Origin: Saccharum officinarum
Taxonomy: Eukaryota; Streptophyta; Magnoliopsida; Poales; Poaceae
Assembly (NCBI GenBank): GCA_020631735.1
Contig: CM036179.1
Location: forward strand, 22,621,063-22,685,062
DNA: 64,000 bases
Direction of reading: 5' to 3'
Shown: positions 12,650 to 22,467 of the stretch, in pieces
Position numbering within the stretch: the stretch's first letter is position 1
Layout of the letters: every line of letters begins with the position of its first letter
Made by a program: the position numbers and the translations under genes
The notes under the pieces: generated by a model
The model's database searches: none
Told to the model about the DNA's origin: nothing
The model's input: the letters and a program-made list of their open reading frames with translations, nothing else

Positions 12650-13250
12650 GAGTTCATTATGAATGCTAGTGCAGGGAGTCTTTCCACTAATTCTATCAAG
12701 CATAGCCCTTGCTTCACTAGCAGATAGATGAAGGAAAGCTCCTCTGGAGGATTCGTCAAGGAATTCCATAGAATCCTTGCTAAGACACATGTAAAAATGT
12801 TGAAAGAGCATTGGGGGTAGAATAGCAAGGTATGGGCTAGTGATGATAAGTTCATTAAAATGATCCCATGTTGTGCCAAGAGAATCTTCTTCTAGTTGTC
12901 TAAAATTTAGAACCTCTTTCCAAAGGCTAACCACTTTAGAGATGGGAAAGAAACATAAACAAAATTTAAAGCATAACATTTCCCAATCTCCTCGCATACT
13001 TCCTATAGTTTTACTGTACCAATGTTTAGCTCTTCATGTCAAAGAGAATAGAAACAACTTCCATCTTAAGGTTTTATTAGACATGCCAGCGATACGCAAG
13101 CATGCATAGGTTTGTTCAAACTCTCATAGGTGTGAGTATGGGTTTTCATTGCCTTCTCCTGAGAAGGATTTATCCCGAATCAATTTTTATGAAACATGGG
13201 CTCAGCTCAAAGCCAGGTGTTATGATAGGATTTGAAGATTTTGGTGGCTC
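12650..13250 (-). pseudogene. N-terminal (capsid-like) half of the F gag gene
   Basis: Minus-strand coding remnant running from about 13250 down to the E insertion at 12650. It has the capsid-type motifs seen in E: a RAKHWYSKT segment (compare RANKWYAHS in E), a GDWEML segment, CFFPIS, a TTWDHFNELI stretch, FYMCLS and ARAMLDRI. One in-frame TGA lies just upstream of RAKHWY. The reading frame runs into the left-hand piece at 4359, which shows that E inserted inside this gene. F and E are clearly homologous but well diverged. I cannot place the original start codon. Confidence 0.6.
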
Positions 13251-13380
13251 TAGGCTTGCACTCATGGGTTTAACATATTAATAGATAGGAGTGGAATCCA
13301 TGCGAAAAGAAAAGTAAAACAAAAGAAAGAATAAAAGATAAAATGTTAAGCTAGGCTCAAAGTTAATTCAACAACCATTT

Positions 13381-13397
13381 TCCTGGCAACGGCACCA
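13381..13397 (-). other. Primer binding site of F (tRNA-Asp type)
   Basis: On the minus strand this reads TGGTGCCGTTGCCAGGA, close to the tRNA-Asp-complementary site of Tat/Athila elements and seven bases from the LTR end at 13405. It fixes the orientation of F and the inner edge of its 5' LTR. Confidence 0.7.
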
Positions 13398-13404
13398 GAA
13401 AGCT

Positions 13405-13755
13405 TGTTGGTATAAATTAACGCACACAGATAAGATACCACTGTAGCTTTCATCCGAAGGTATTCCAAGTATCGTATCCATAGGGAAACATGTGAGACTA
13501 ACTACCATCTAACTTAACAAGGGGGTGGTAACTGTGTTATGGTTTAACGTAACTAAGAGTAGCAACAAGGTTAAGATAAATAGGAGCATAGAGAAGATAA
13601 CTGAGGTTCTCTAGTTCTGACTTGGGTAAGCTATGTATTCTACTATTCAACTAGGGACATTACTAGAGAAAGACACTAGCAGAGGATGCTTTCCTTCGCA
13701 ACTGGGTCCTACATGCCTCTATAGATGGGAGGTGGACTATAAAGGATTCAATGAG
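13405..13755 (-). mobile_element. Fragment of the 5' LTR of F, cut by element A
   Basis: The last 351 bases (in minus-strand sense) of the F 5' LTR, with the plus-strand edge TGTTGGTATAAA. The part next to A (gggaggtggactataaagg...) matches about 595-625 in the other F LTR. The rest of this LTR should lie beyond the lost 3' end of A. Confidence 0.6.
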
Positions 13756-14341
13756 TGTAACACCCTAAAAATTTGAAAAGAAGAAAAATAGGAAAAACAT
13801 GATTTTTATATTTATTTTTGTGAAGCATGCAAAATTTAGAATAAGAATAATTTTTATAAATTTAAAATTAAATATAAGAGTAGAAACATGTTTGTGCACT
13901 CATGCTGTTGCATTTAATTTTTTGAGATGAGTGGTTTGATTCAAATTCAAATTTTATTTAAAAATCATTTGAAAAAGGAATTTGAAAAATTGGAAAAAAA
14001 GAAAAAGAAAGGAAATTCATTTTCATTCGGATTTTGGTCCAGCCCGCCGCCTCGGCCTGCTCAGCATGCGGCCCGCTTCTCTCCCGCGCCCGCATCTTCC
14101 CCTGGGCCGAGCCCAAGCCGCGGCCAGTCGGCCCAACTCGCGCACGCGCGCTCGCGTCCCGCAGCGGCCGCGTTCTTTCCGCCTGAGCCGCTGACATGTG
14201 GGACCCGTCTGTCAGTGACCGTTCTCCTTTCCTTTCTTCTTCCTCCGGCGCTTTCCATCGACGAACGTCGTTTTCCTTCTTCCACCGATTCGAATCCGCG
14301 GCTCAATCTCCCTATTTCCTTGTTTCCTCGCGCCTCCGGGC

Positions 14342-14349
14342 TATAAAAA
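14342..14349 (+). promoter_or_regulatory. TATA box of the A LTR
   Basis: TATAAAAA in cgggctataaaaacggga. The same context recurs at 47304-47310 (C) and, reversed, at 41998-42004 (B). Confidence 0.6.
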
Positions 14350-15944
14350 CGGGACCCCTGTGCTATTCCGCATCCAACCCATCCCTTTTGAGCCGTTTTG
14401 GTCGTCTCGTCGAGCTACAGCACGTGCCACCGCCGCCATACCCGCCACCGCAAGCACGCCGCCGTCCTCGTCCACCCCGTGCCCTAGTTCTTACCTGGGG
14501 TGAGTTCGCCTTGTTTCTAGCTACCTCCCGGTGTCTCCAGTTTGTCGAACGGTGGTCGGTAAGGCCGTTTCATCGAACTCCGGCGAGCTCGGGCCAAGTC
14601 CGGCCATGGCGCCGCCGTCGGGGTTACTGTAGCCGCCGGCGTTCTCTTTTTCCCTCACCCCGATCCGATCTCGGCCGTCCGTTTTGAATCGGACGGATCT
14701 TATTTAATGATACCGGTTCGTTCGTAATTTTGTAAAAGAAACCCTGAAGTTTTTAAGTATAGAACCCGCAGTCCTAAAACGTAAAGCTCAGAGTACGCTT
14801 TGATCGGTTGAAAACGTATTTCGTCTCGGTAAATGAAAAATACGCTTTCTGATATTTACAGTTTTGCCATTCAGATTGTTTTAGTTGTAGAATTTTCGTT
14901 TTAGCTCCGATTTGATCCATTCAAATTGCGTTAGATTCATATTTGCGAGCTCTACATGATGATAGAACTGTACAGTAGGTTTGAGATAATTTATTTTCAA
15001 GTTTATATTAAAGTATTTATTTTTCTATAGGAAATCTTTGGAAATTCATAACTTTGTCGTTTTAGATCCGATTTTCGTGATTTTCGCGTCTGTGTGATCC
15101 TAGCAAGTTGTAGATTCATTTTAAAGACTTTTTATTTTATTTTCTTACTGTTGGTGTATTGTTCTAATTATAGTCTTGTTTGTTAATGCATGATTGCCTC
15201 TGGATGTGTGTTGTTGATATTGGTTGATCGAGTATAGACGGTGAGAAATTCGTTGGAGATCAAGAGCCTTATTACGAGCAAGATCTTCAGGACCAGTTTG
15301 AGCAAGGCAAGTATAGCATGGGATTATCCTTGTTGTCCTATTCACCTTATGCAATTAATATCATTATGCATTTATTCCTTGTTAAGGATGACTTAGCGAT
15401 TGATCCTTTACCTTGGTACCTATTATATTGCATTGAGTAGTTTGGCTAGTGCTTAAACTTGGACTATGATCATGTAATTTGACTAATGGAATATGCAATA
15501 AACATTAAAAGATGATTTTATTACTGTTTAAGGGTACTAGAGCAAGGGGTTACTTTTGATGCTCTAATTGCTCTCCATAAGGACTCATCTATAAGCGACA
15601 ATCCGGGATTTACAGTACAACTGTGGGGGCTATATGGCTCTGGCTTTAGTCATATAGAAGGACTTTTTCTAGCTTGTTAGAGGTATTCCTTTATGGCGTA
15701 AGAATGGCTTGACGAATCGGGTATAGTGCGGCCTCTGTCCTCATGTGTATAGGCTACCTGTTATTGTGCCATCAGGAAGGGGGGCTCTACATCTGTTTGC
15801 CGAGTGAAATCTAATGACCCTAACTTGTTAGATGAACCTTCGAAAGACTTCATAGTGTTTACCCTGCCTGCTCACCTTGGTAGTGTTTTGGGAGTAATTA
15901 ACCCGGGCATTTGGGTAACACGACTCACAGTGAAAGTGTACAAC

Positions 15945-15985
15945 CTCTGCAGAGTGTAAAACTGTTATAACAGCCGTGCTCACGG
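15945..15985 (+). repeat. Palindrome cluster in the A LTR
   Basis: Three inverted repeats in 41 bases: CTCTGCAGAG (15945-15954), CTGTTATAACAG (15962-15973) and CCGTGctCACGG (15974-15985). The cluster is about 1.6 kb downstream of the TATA box and so should be in the transcript leader. It is retained in B and in both C LTRs. Confidence 0.7.
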
Positions 15986-16538
15986 TCACGAGTGGCCTTG
16001 GACCCTTATGGAATAGTTGAATAATTGTTTATGATTATGTTTTTGCTATTCGTTAATCATTTCACATGGATCATATGTTTAATGTTTATATTGAGACATT
16101 TTGATGTTATTGTTATGCTAAAATCCTGCTAACTAAAAGCTACATGCTGATAAACCAATGAATATGCCTTTTTGAGCCTCATGAACCCCATGTTACACTT
16201 GTTGAGTACGAGATGTACTTACGCTTGTTTATTTCTTTTACTTGGATAAAAATCCCAGATGGGTAACAGATGGAGGTAATAGTGACTACTACGCCTACTT
16301 CCCTGAAGATTACTAGTCTTGCTGTCAACCAGTCAATGTACCTGTGACTGGAGCTACCACGAGAGAATTTTTATTTATACTTCCGCTACGTTTGTGTTAA
16401 GACTATGTGTTTAAATATCGTGATGTAATAACATTTGTGATGATACTTATGTTATAATTTGTGAACTTATGTGTGATTGATCTCTGGGCGCACATAAGGG
16501 TATGCATTCCATTTGGTCGATAAATGGGTGTGACAAAT

Positions 16539-16550
16539 TGGTATCAGAGC
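16539..16550 (+). other. Primer binding site of A (Met-tRNA type)
   Basis: TGGTATCAGAGC, the standard initiator-Met-tRNA complement of plant LTR elements, three bases after the LTR end. Confidence 0.9.
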
Positions 16551-16727
16551 TCTTGTTGACTGTAGGACGCAAGCCTAGCTAGGAATGGTCGATTTAGTAT
16601 CATCTTTACACTATTTTTATGCTCACTATCTTGCTCTTGTTATTTGATAAATTTTTATGCTTCTTATGTCACATTCTATTACGAAATTTTGCCTCTATTC
16701 TAACTTCATCTAAAAAAAATTCTGTAG

Positions 16728-17582
16728 ATGGCCCGTGACCGTAAGACTGCCCGCATTAGCTCTGGAGGATACTACCCACCTCGTGCTCTGCATGCAACTG
16801 AAGAGCCACAAGAGCCAGAACCTCAGGAACAGGAGCAGACTCCTGTAACACCAGTTCAAGCACCAGCACCTTCCCAGGAAGAGCCTGAGTCTGAAGAAGA
16901 TCCAGAAATCGTCAAGATTGAAGATGATGATGAGGAAGCTAATGAAGGAGTACAACCCCCGCCTCCATCAAATGAAGCTCCTGAAGATATGCCACCTGCT
17001 CCAATGGGGTGGACTGTGAGGATCTACCACAGGAATGGAGGGAATGTTGTCTCTCATCTTCGCCTGGTGGGGATGCTCACTGCTTACTTCGCTGATTGGC
17101 ATCCAGCTGTGGAGTACGTCTGCTGGGAGTACACTCACCCACTGGAGGACACGTACTGGAAGGCAAGGGCAAGCATCTTTGCCCATAAGGAAGACAAGGG
17201 AGCATATCAGCTGGACAGGATGTTCTCTCACGTGGGACATCGAGCTACTATAGAGGATAGCATTGAAGATGCTGCTTTTGAAGCATGTATGGGTCTCCGC
17301 TATCTTCGCTTTAACCTTATGAAGCATGACATTTATCGCTTCTTTCCTCGTGCACACCCCGAACTTGGATGGGCTATGACAGATCCAGTGCAGCTAGAGC
17401 CACTACCTCGGGTAATGGTGGACTTTGTCTATGATATGATGGATAGGAAGCTGCAGTTAGAAGAGATGGTGAAGGCACAAGGGAAGACTATCAAGAGGTG
17501 CCAAGCAACCATTGATGAGCTCCGAGCAAACCAAGGCATGCCCAAGATTTATGAGACATTAGAGCATGAGCCACTTCCTTAG
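16728..17582 (+). CDS. orf0: extra protein encoded ahead of gag in element A
   Basis: An intact 284-residue ORF from ATG, about 180 bases after the primer site, separate from gag-pol. Residues 1-22 are basic. Residues 23-92 are very rich in Glu, Asp, Pro and Gln and look disordered. Residues ~93-235 look like a folded domain. Residues ~236-268 are helical and heptad-like. There is no zinc knuckle, protease or polymerase motif. Residues ~125-193 follow a spacing that resembles a double-stranded-RNA-binding fold (P-x-x-E-Y at the start, two or three hydrophobic strands, then a helix with EDAAFEACMGLRYL). That is a pattern-level guess only. Extra ORFs upstream of gag have been described in rice RIRE3/RIRE8-type elements and their role is unknown. 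The absence of stops in an element with a decayed integrase is notable. It could also be a gag-related or silencing-related protein. Confidence 0.75.
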   Translation: MARDRKTARISSGGYYPPRALHATEEPQEPEPQEQEQTPVTPVQAPAPSQEEPESEEDPEIVKIEDDDEEANEGVQPPPPSNEAPEDMPPAPMGWTVRIYHRNGGNVVSHLRLVGMLTAYFADWHPAVEYVCWEYTHPLEDTYWKARASIFAHKEDKGAYQLDRMFSHVGHRATIEDSIEDAAFEACMGLRYLRFNLMKHDIYRFFPRAHPELGWAMTDPVQLEPLPRVMVDFVYDMMDRKLQLEEMVKAQGKTIKRCQATIDELRANQGMPKIYETLEHEPLP

Positions 17583-18275
17583 GAAGTAGGAGTCCTCTAT
17601 GTAATAAGAACGTTCTTAGTAACGTCAGTTGAGTCAGTCGAGTCTGTCGTGTGGTTTGAACCTTGGTGTGCTAGTTGCTTTATTATTATGCTTATGTGTG
17701 AGTTGGATCTTTGTTTGAGTGTCGGGATTTGTAGGCATGTCTACAAGTTCCATTCTTAAGAATAATAAGTTTAATAGTCAAGGAATAATAGTTGGGGTTT
17801 GATATTATCACGTTTCTGTCCTTGCTGTTTTCCGGAGCAGTCTTCAATGTTTCTGATATAGTTTAAAAACGGTTCGTGCAACATTTATGAAATTTTTATG
17901 AGAGAAACTAGACTCAAGCATCTTTCAAATGCCACTGGAATCACCTTTTTATCTGATCTGGTTCGAGAGATATAATTTGTACAAGTTAAAGTTTCTGCAC
18001 AGTCTGGAATCTGGAACAGTTTCTGTTACGCCTTCTTTTTCATAGACATAACGACAGAATCTGATCTTGAGGTCTGAATAGAAATTGTGGATAATTTTAT
18101 AAGCTTTCCAACCATATAAGGCACGCCTCTTTTGGATTTCTGTAGCTCGAGATATGATTGAAATACTGAACTGTCAACATTGCTACTCGTCCAGAAAATT
18201 TTCAGATCTCCTTCTTAATCTTATAAGTGGTTGAAATCATGGAATTCTTAAAGTTTGCATGTTTATGGGTGGCAG
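17583..18275 (+). other. Spacer between orf0 and gag-pol
   Basis: About 0.69 kb without an ORF. It is homologous in layout to 44729-45810 in element C, for example a 'ttccggagcag'/'ttcggagcag' block near 17830 and 45100 and a 'tctggaacag'/'cctggaacag' block near 18010 and 45280. It may be an intron or an internal leader for gag-pol; no splice sites could be established. Confidence 0.5.
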
Positions 18276-21200
18276 ATGGCCGGAAGAGGAAGAGGCAGAG
18301 GTCGTGGAAACATTCCCCCAAATCCACCACCACCACCGCCACCAACTATTGAGCAACTGTTGGCGGTACAGACGCAGTTGATGCAGCAACTAGTGCAAAA
18401 TCAGCAAAATCAGCCAGTTGCTGGGGCTCAACCACGTGATAAGCGTGGTGAGTTTTTGAAGGGTCGTCCCCCAGTGTTCACACATGCTGCTGACCCTTTG
18501 GAGGCCGATGATTGGCTTCGTGCAGTGGAGAAACAACTCACTATTGCCCAATGTGATGACCGACAGAAGGTGTTGTTTGCTTCTGGGCAACTTCAGGGAG
18601 AAGCTCAGGATTGGTGGGAGTCATATGAGTATGGTCGTCCTGCCAATGCTCCTGCAGTCACCTGGCAGGAGTTTAGGGAGAACTTCAGGGCATACCATAT
18701 ACCTGAAGGAATGATAGAGTTGAAGGCGGAGGAATTCAGGAACCTGACCCAAGGGTCAATGACTGTAGCTGAGTACCGTGACAAGTTTGCTCAATTGTCA
18801 CGATATGCTCCACATGAGGTGGCCAATGACCATGATAAGCAGCGCCGCTTCTTGAAGGGATTATATGATGGACTACAGTTGCAGTTGATGTCCAATACCT
18901 ACCCTAATTTTCAGACGCTTGTAAACCGCGCTATCGTGGTGGATAGCAAGCGCAAGGAAATGGATGCAAAGAGGAAGAGGTTACAGGGACAAGCCTCTAA
19001 TAGCAACACCCGTCTGCGTACTGGTTTTCCGCAGAATACTCAGCAGAGGCCTCTCTCTGGACAGTGGAATCGTGGTCAGGCCCCATTCCGTGGACAGTTT
19101 CCGCAACGTCCCCCATTCCAGCCACAGAATAGCAACCAACGTCCACCGCAGCAGAATGAAAATCAAGCACAGCGTCAGGGTCCTTCCAATAACACTCCTA
19201 TGAAGACCAGTGTTCCCAATACTCCCAATAAGTGTTTCCGATGTGGAAAAGAAGGTCACTTGTCTTACAATTGCCCGGAGAAGCTTAACCAGCAGACTCC
19301 CCAGAGACAGAGCAGCCACCAGAAGACCGCACCTAACTCAGGAAGGGTGAATCACTTGTCCCAGGAAACTGCAGTGGAGGAGCCAGAAGTTATGCTTGGT
19401 ACGTTCGATGTCCACTCTACTCCCGCCACTATACTTTTTGATTCTGGAGCATCACATTCTTTCATATCGCAATCATTTGTTAGAATACATAGAATCCATT
19501 TATGTGCCATGAAGAACCCTATCTTAGTAAACTCACCTGGTGGAAGCATGCCAGCATCTTATCGCTGTCTTCCGATTAGTCTCAACCTAAGGGGGGTAGA
19601 GTTTACAGTTAGCCCTATAGTATTGAGAACCGCTGGGATTGATCTTATATTGGGAATGGATTGGATGATGCAACAACAAGCAGAGATTCAGTGTAAGGAT
19701 AAATCAGTTGTACTGACAACACCAAAGGGTGATAGAATCAAGGTTGAAGTAAAAGTGCAAAAACAAGAGACTGCTACAGTGAACCAGCTCAATGATGGTG
19801 CCAACCAGGAAGATCCAGTTGTGGAGGAGTTTCCAGATGTGTTTCCAGAGGAATTGCCAGGTATGCCACCAGACCGTGACATTGAATTTATTATTGAATT
19901 ATTACCTGGAACTGCACCTATAGCTAAGCGTCCATATAGAATGGGAGTAAATGAATTAGAAGAACTTAAGAAACAAATCAAGGAGTTGCAGGGTAAGGGT
20001 TTTATTCGTCCTAGTTCTTCACCTTGGGGAGCACCAGTGATTTTTGTGGATAAGAAAGATGGAACTCAGAGGATGTGTGTAGATTATCGGTCTCTTAATG
20101 AGGTTACTATTAAGAACAAGTACCCATTGCCTAGGATTGATGACCTGTTTGATCAGTTGAGAGGAGCTTGTGTATTTTCCAAGATTGATCTTCGTTCTGG
20201 GTATCATCAATTGAAGATTCGTGCTAGTGATGTACCAAAGACAGCTTTTACTACTCGATATGGGTTGTATGAGTATACAGTGATGTCTTTTGGTCTGACT
20301 AATGCTCCTGCATACTTTATGTATTTGATGAATAAGGTATTCATGGAATATCTGGATAAGTTTGTAGTGGTATTTATCGATGATATTCTAGTATTTTCCA
20401 AGACTGAGGAAGAACATGCAGAACATCTGAGGTTGGTTTTGCAGAAGCTCAGAGAACACCAACTATATGCAAAGAGGAGTAAATGTGAGTTTTGGTTGAA
20501 GGAAGTTTCTTTTCTGGGTCATATTGTCTCTAATGGAGGAATATCAGTAGATCCTGGCAAGGTGAAAGATGTATTGAATTGGAAACCACCCATCAATGTG
20601 AGTGAGATCCGTAGCTTCTTGGGATTAGCTGGTTATTATAGAAGATTTATAGAGGGATTTTCAAAGCTTGCAAAACCAATGACTGCATTATTGGAAAAGA
20701 ATGCCAAGTTTGTGTGGTCCGAGAAGTGTCAGGCTAATTTTGAGGAACTAAAGAAGAGATTGACGACTGCACCCGTCTTAGTTTTGCCAGATTTGAGTAA
20801 ACCTTTCTCTATTTATTGTGATGCATCTCGATTGGGTTTGGGATGTGTACTGATGCAAGAAGGTAGAGTTGTGGCATATGCATCAAGGCAGTTGAGGAAG
20901 CATGAGTTAAATTACCCTACTCATGATTTGGAATTAGCTGCAGTAGTTCATGCATTAAAGATATGGAGACATTATTTGATTGGACACAAGAGTGATATAT
21001 ACACTGATCACAAGAGTTTAAGGTATATCTTTACTCAAACGGATTTGAACTTGAGGCAGCGTAGATGGTTGGAGTTGATAAAAGACTATGATCTAGAGGT
21101 GCATTATCATCCAGGAAAGGCCAACGTTGTTGCTGATGCTCTTAGTAGGAAAAGTTATGCAAATGAAATACAAGTAATGCCTATGCCAAAGGAATTATGT

Positions 21201-21578
21201 GCCGAGTGCAAGTATTTGAACTTAGGATTTATTACCAATGCAGTGGAATTAGTATTAGAGCCTACTCTAGAGCAAGAGATTCGTAAAGGTCAGCAGAAGG
21301 ATGAAAAGTTGAGAGAGATAGCTGAAAACATAGCGAAAGGTAAATCTCCAGGGTTCCATAAGGATGATAATGGTACGCTATGGTTTGGAAAAAGGCTGTG
21401 TGTGCCTGAAGATAAGGATATCAGAATGGTAATTCTGCGTGAAGCTCATGAGTCAGCTTATTCCATACATCCGGGGAGTACTAAAATGTATTTGGATCTG
21501 AGAGAGAAATATTGGTGGTATGGTTTAAAAGAGATGTTGCTGAGTATGTTGCTTTGTGTGATACTTGTCAAAGAGTGA
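18276..21578 (+). CDS. Gag-pol polyprotein of A (gag, PR, RT, RNase H, start of IN)
   Basis: A long ORF of about 1,100 codons. The ATG at 18276 ([11 protein letters not shown]) is chosen because the seven upstream in-frame codons contain no ATG. Domains from that start: Arg/Gly-rich and Pro-rich N-terminus; capsid ~55-230; zinc knuckle CX2CX4HX4C at 320-333 ([14 protein letters not shown]); retropepsin with active-site motif DSGASHSF from Asp389 and the ILGMDW motif near 457; reverse transcriptase ~545-720 with the FIDD catalytic box at 700-703; RNase H from about 845 with its first acidic residue at Asp849; the integrase zinc-binding pair His1058 and His1065. Soon after, a one-base indel near 21523-21527 throws the ORF out of frame and it stops at 21578. 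RT and RNase H look intact; integrase is not made. RT type and chromovirus-like spacing suggest the Tekay/Del lineage. Confidence 0.85.
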   Translation: MAGRGRGRGRGNIPPNPPPPPPPTIEQLLAVQTQLMQQLVQNQQNQPVAGAQPRDKRGEFLKGRPPVFTHAADPLEADDWLRAVEKQLTIAQCDDRQKVLFASGQLQGEAQDWWESYEYGRPANAPAVTWQEFRENFRAYHIPEGMIELKAEEFRNLTQGSMTVAEYRDKFAQLSRYAPHEVANDHDKQRRFLKGLYDGLQLQLMSNTYPNFQTLVNRAIVVDSKRKEMDAKRKRLQGQASNSNTRLRTGFPQNTQQRPLSGQWNRGQAPFRGQFPQRPPFQPQNSNQRPPQQNENQAQRQGPSNNTPMKTSVPNTPNKCFRCGKEGHLSYNCPEKLNQQTPQRQSSHQKTAPNSGRVNHLSQETAVEEPEVMLGTFDVHSTPATILFDSGASHSFISQSFVRIHRIHLCAMKNPILVNSPGGSMPASYRCLPISLNLRGVEFTVSPIVLRTAGIDLILGMDWMMQQQAEIQCKDKSVVLTTPKGDRIKVEVKVQKQETATVNQLNDGANQEDPVVEEFPDVFPEELPGMPPDRDIEFIIELLPGTAPIAKRPYRMGVNELEELKKQIKELQGKGFIRPSSSPWGAPVIFVDKKDGTQRMCVDYRSLNEVTIKNKYPLPRIDDLFDQLRGACVFSKIDLRSGYHQLKIRASDVPKTAFTTRYGLYEYTVMSFGLTNAPAYFMYLMNKVFMEYLDKFVVVFIDDILVFSKTEEEHAEHLRLVLQKLREHQLYAKRSKCEFWLKEVSFLGHIVSNGGISVDPGKVKDVLNWKPPINVSEIRSFLGLAGYYRRFIEGFSKLAKPMTALLEKNAKFVWSEKCQANFEELKKRLTTAPVLVLPDLSKPFSIYCDASRLGLGCVLMQEGRVVAYASRQLRKHELNYPTHDLELAAVVHALKIWRHYLIGHKSDIYTDHKSLRYIFTQTDLNLRQRRWLELIKDYDLEVHYHPGKANVVADALSRKSYANEIQVMPMPKELCAECKYLNLGFITNAVELVLEPTLEQEIRKGQQKDEKLREIAENIAKGKSPGFHKDDNGTLWFGKRLCVPEDKDIRMVILREAHESAYSIHPGSTKMYLDLREKYWWYGLKEMLLSMLLCVILVKE

Positions 21579-22367
21579 AAGCGGAACATCAGAGACCTGC
21601 AGGATTGTTACAGCCTATGCAGATACCCGAGTGGAAATGGGAAGAGGTTGGTATGGATTTATAGTTGGGTTGCCACGGACTCAAAGAGGATATGATTCAA
21701 TTTGGTGATAGTGGATCGTCTGACTAAGGTTGCTCATTTTCTGCCTGTGAAGACTACATATAGCAGTGCGAAGTTAGCAGAGTTGTATATGGAAAGAATA
21801 GTGAGTCTACATGGAGTACCTAAGAAGATTGTGTCTGATCGAGGTACTCAGTTTACATCTCATTATTGGCAAAAGATACATGAATCATTGGGAACCAAAC
21901 TAAATTTTAGTACAGCTTATCATCCTCAGACAGATGGTCAAACGGAGAGAATTAATTAGATATTGGAAGATATGTTGAGAGCTTGTGCTTTACAATATGG
22001 TACTAGTTGGGATAAGAGTTTGCCTTATGCAGAGTTCTCTTATAACAATAGTTATCAGAAGAGTCTTCAAATGCACCGTTTGAGGCTTTATATGGACGAA
22101 AATGTAGGACCCCGTTATTCTGGAATCAGACAGGGGAGAGTCAAGTGTATGGCCTGATGTATTAAAGATGCTGAAAAGAAAGTGAGAATGATTAGAGATA
22201 ATCTAAAAATAGCACAGTCCAGACAGAAAAGCTATGCTGATACTCGCAGAAGGGAGTTGACTTTGAGGGTAGGATTATGTATATTTGAAAGTATCGCCAA
22301 TGAGGAGTGTGAGAGGTTCACATGAAGGGTAAATTGGCACCAAGATATATTGACCTTTCAAGATTAT
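21579..22367 (+). pseudogene. Decayed integrase part of A pol
   Basis: Integrase coding continues in changing frames. The Cys pair of the zinc domain is at 21557-21568 in the shifted frame. The first catalytic Asp lies near 21653. [13 protein letters not shown] segment follows from about 21702, the second catalytic Asp is in IVSDRG, and the Glu is in DGQTER. I count at least three more single-base indels (near 21660, 21705 and 22070) and a TAG at 21957-21959 where a CAG is expected. The C-terminal GPY and chromodomain region runs into the gap. No functional integrase is possible from this copy. Confidence 0.8.
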
Positions 22368-22467
22368 NNNNNNNNNNNNNNNNNNNNNNNNNNNNNNNNN
22401 NNNNNNNNNNNNNNNNNNNNNNNNNNNNNNNNNNNNNNNNNNNNNNNNNNNNNNNNNNNNNNNNNNN
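22368..22467. other. Scaffold gap (100 N)
   Basis: Exactly 100 N between the middle of element A and satellite DNA. A round length marks unknown real size, so adjacency across it is not proven. Confidence 1.

Larger units (their letters stand above)
13756..16535 (+). repeat. 5' LTR of A
   Basis: 2,780 bp, TGTAACACCC...GGGTGTGACA. The first third has an AT-rich start and then a GC-rich promoter segment (about 14040-14340) leading to a TATA box at 14342. After that come a long leader-like region and the palindrome cluster at 15945-15985. The alignable order of blocks is the same in 39271-42601 (reverse) and 46752-49529. Confidence 0.8.
13756..22367 (+). mobile_element. Tekay-like Ty3/gypsy element A, 3' end lost in gap
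   Basis: Order: 5' LTR 13756-16535, Met-tRNA-type primer site, orf0 (16728-17582), ~0.69-kb spacer, gag-pol (18276 onward), decayed integrase up to the N run at 22368. The gag-protease-RT-RNase H-integrase order and the RT/RNase H motifs are those of plant Ty3/gypsy chromoviruses. The chromodomain end, polypurine tract and 3' LTR are missing. It is inserted in the F LTR; the left flank is ATGAG, but its duplicate cannot be checked. The LTR is related to those of B and C, so A could be the autonomous partner of that family. Confidence 0.8.

Noticed and set aside
13927..14687. ORFs of 70-163 codons on both strands
   Set aside because: GC-rich promoter and leader part of the A LTR, crossing the TATA box; the equivalent regions in B and C give different ORFs.
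18255..18275. Gag-pol start at 18255
   Set aside because: The frame is open there but the codon is TTG; the first ATG in frame is 18276, which begins the usual Met-Ala-Gly-Arg-Gly gag N-terminus.
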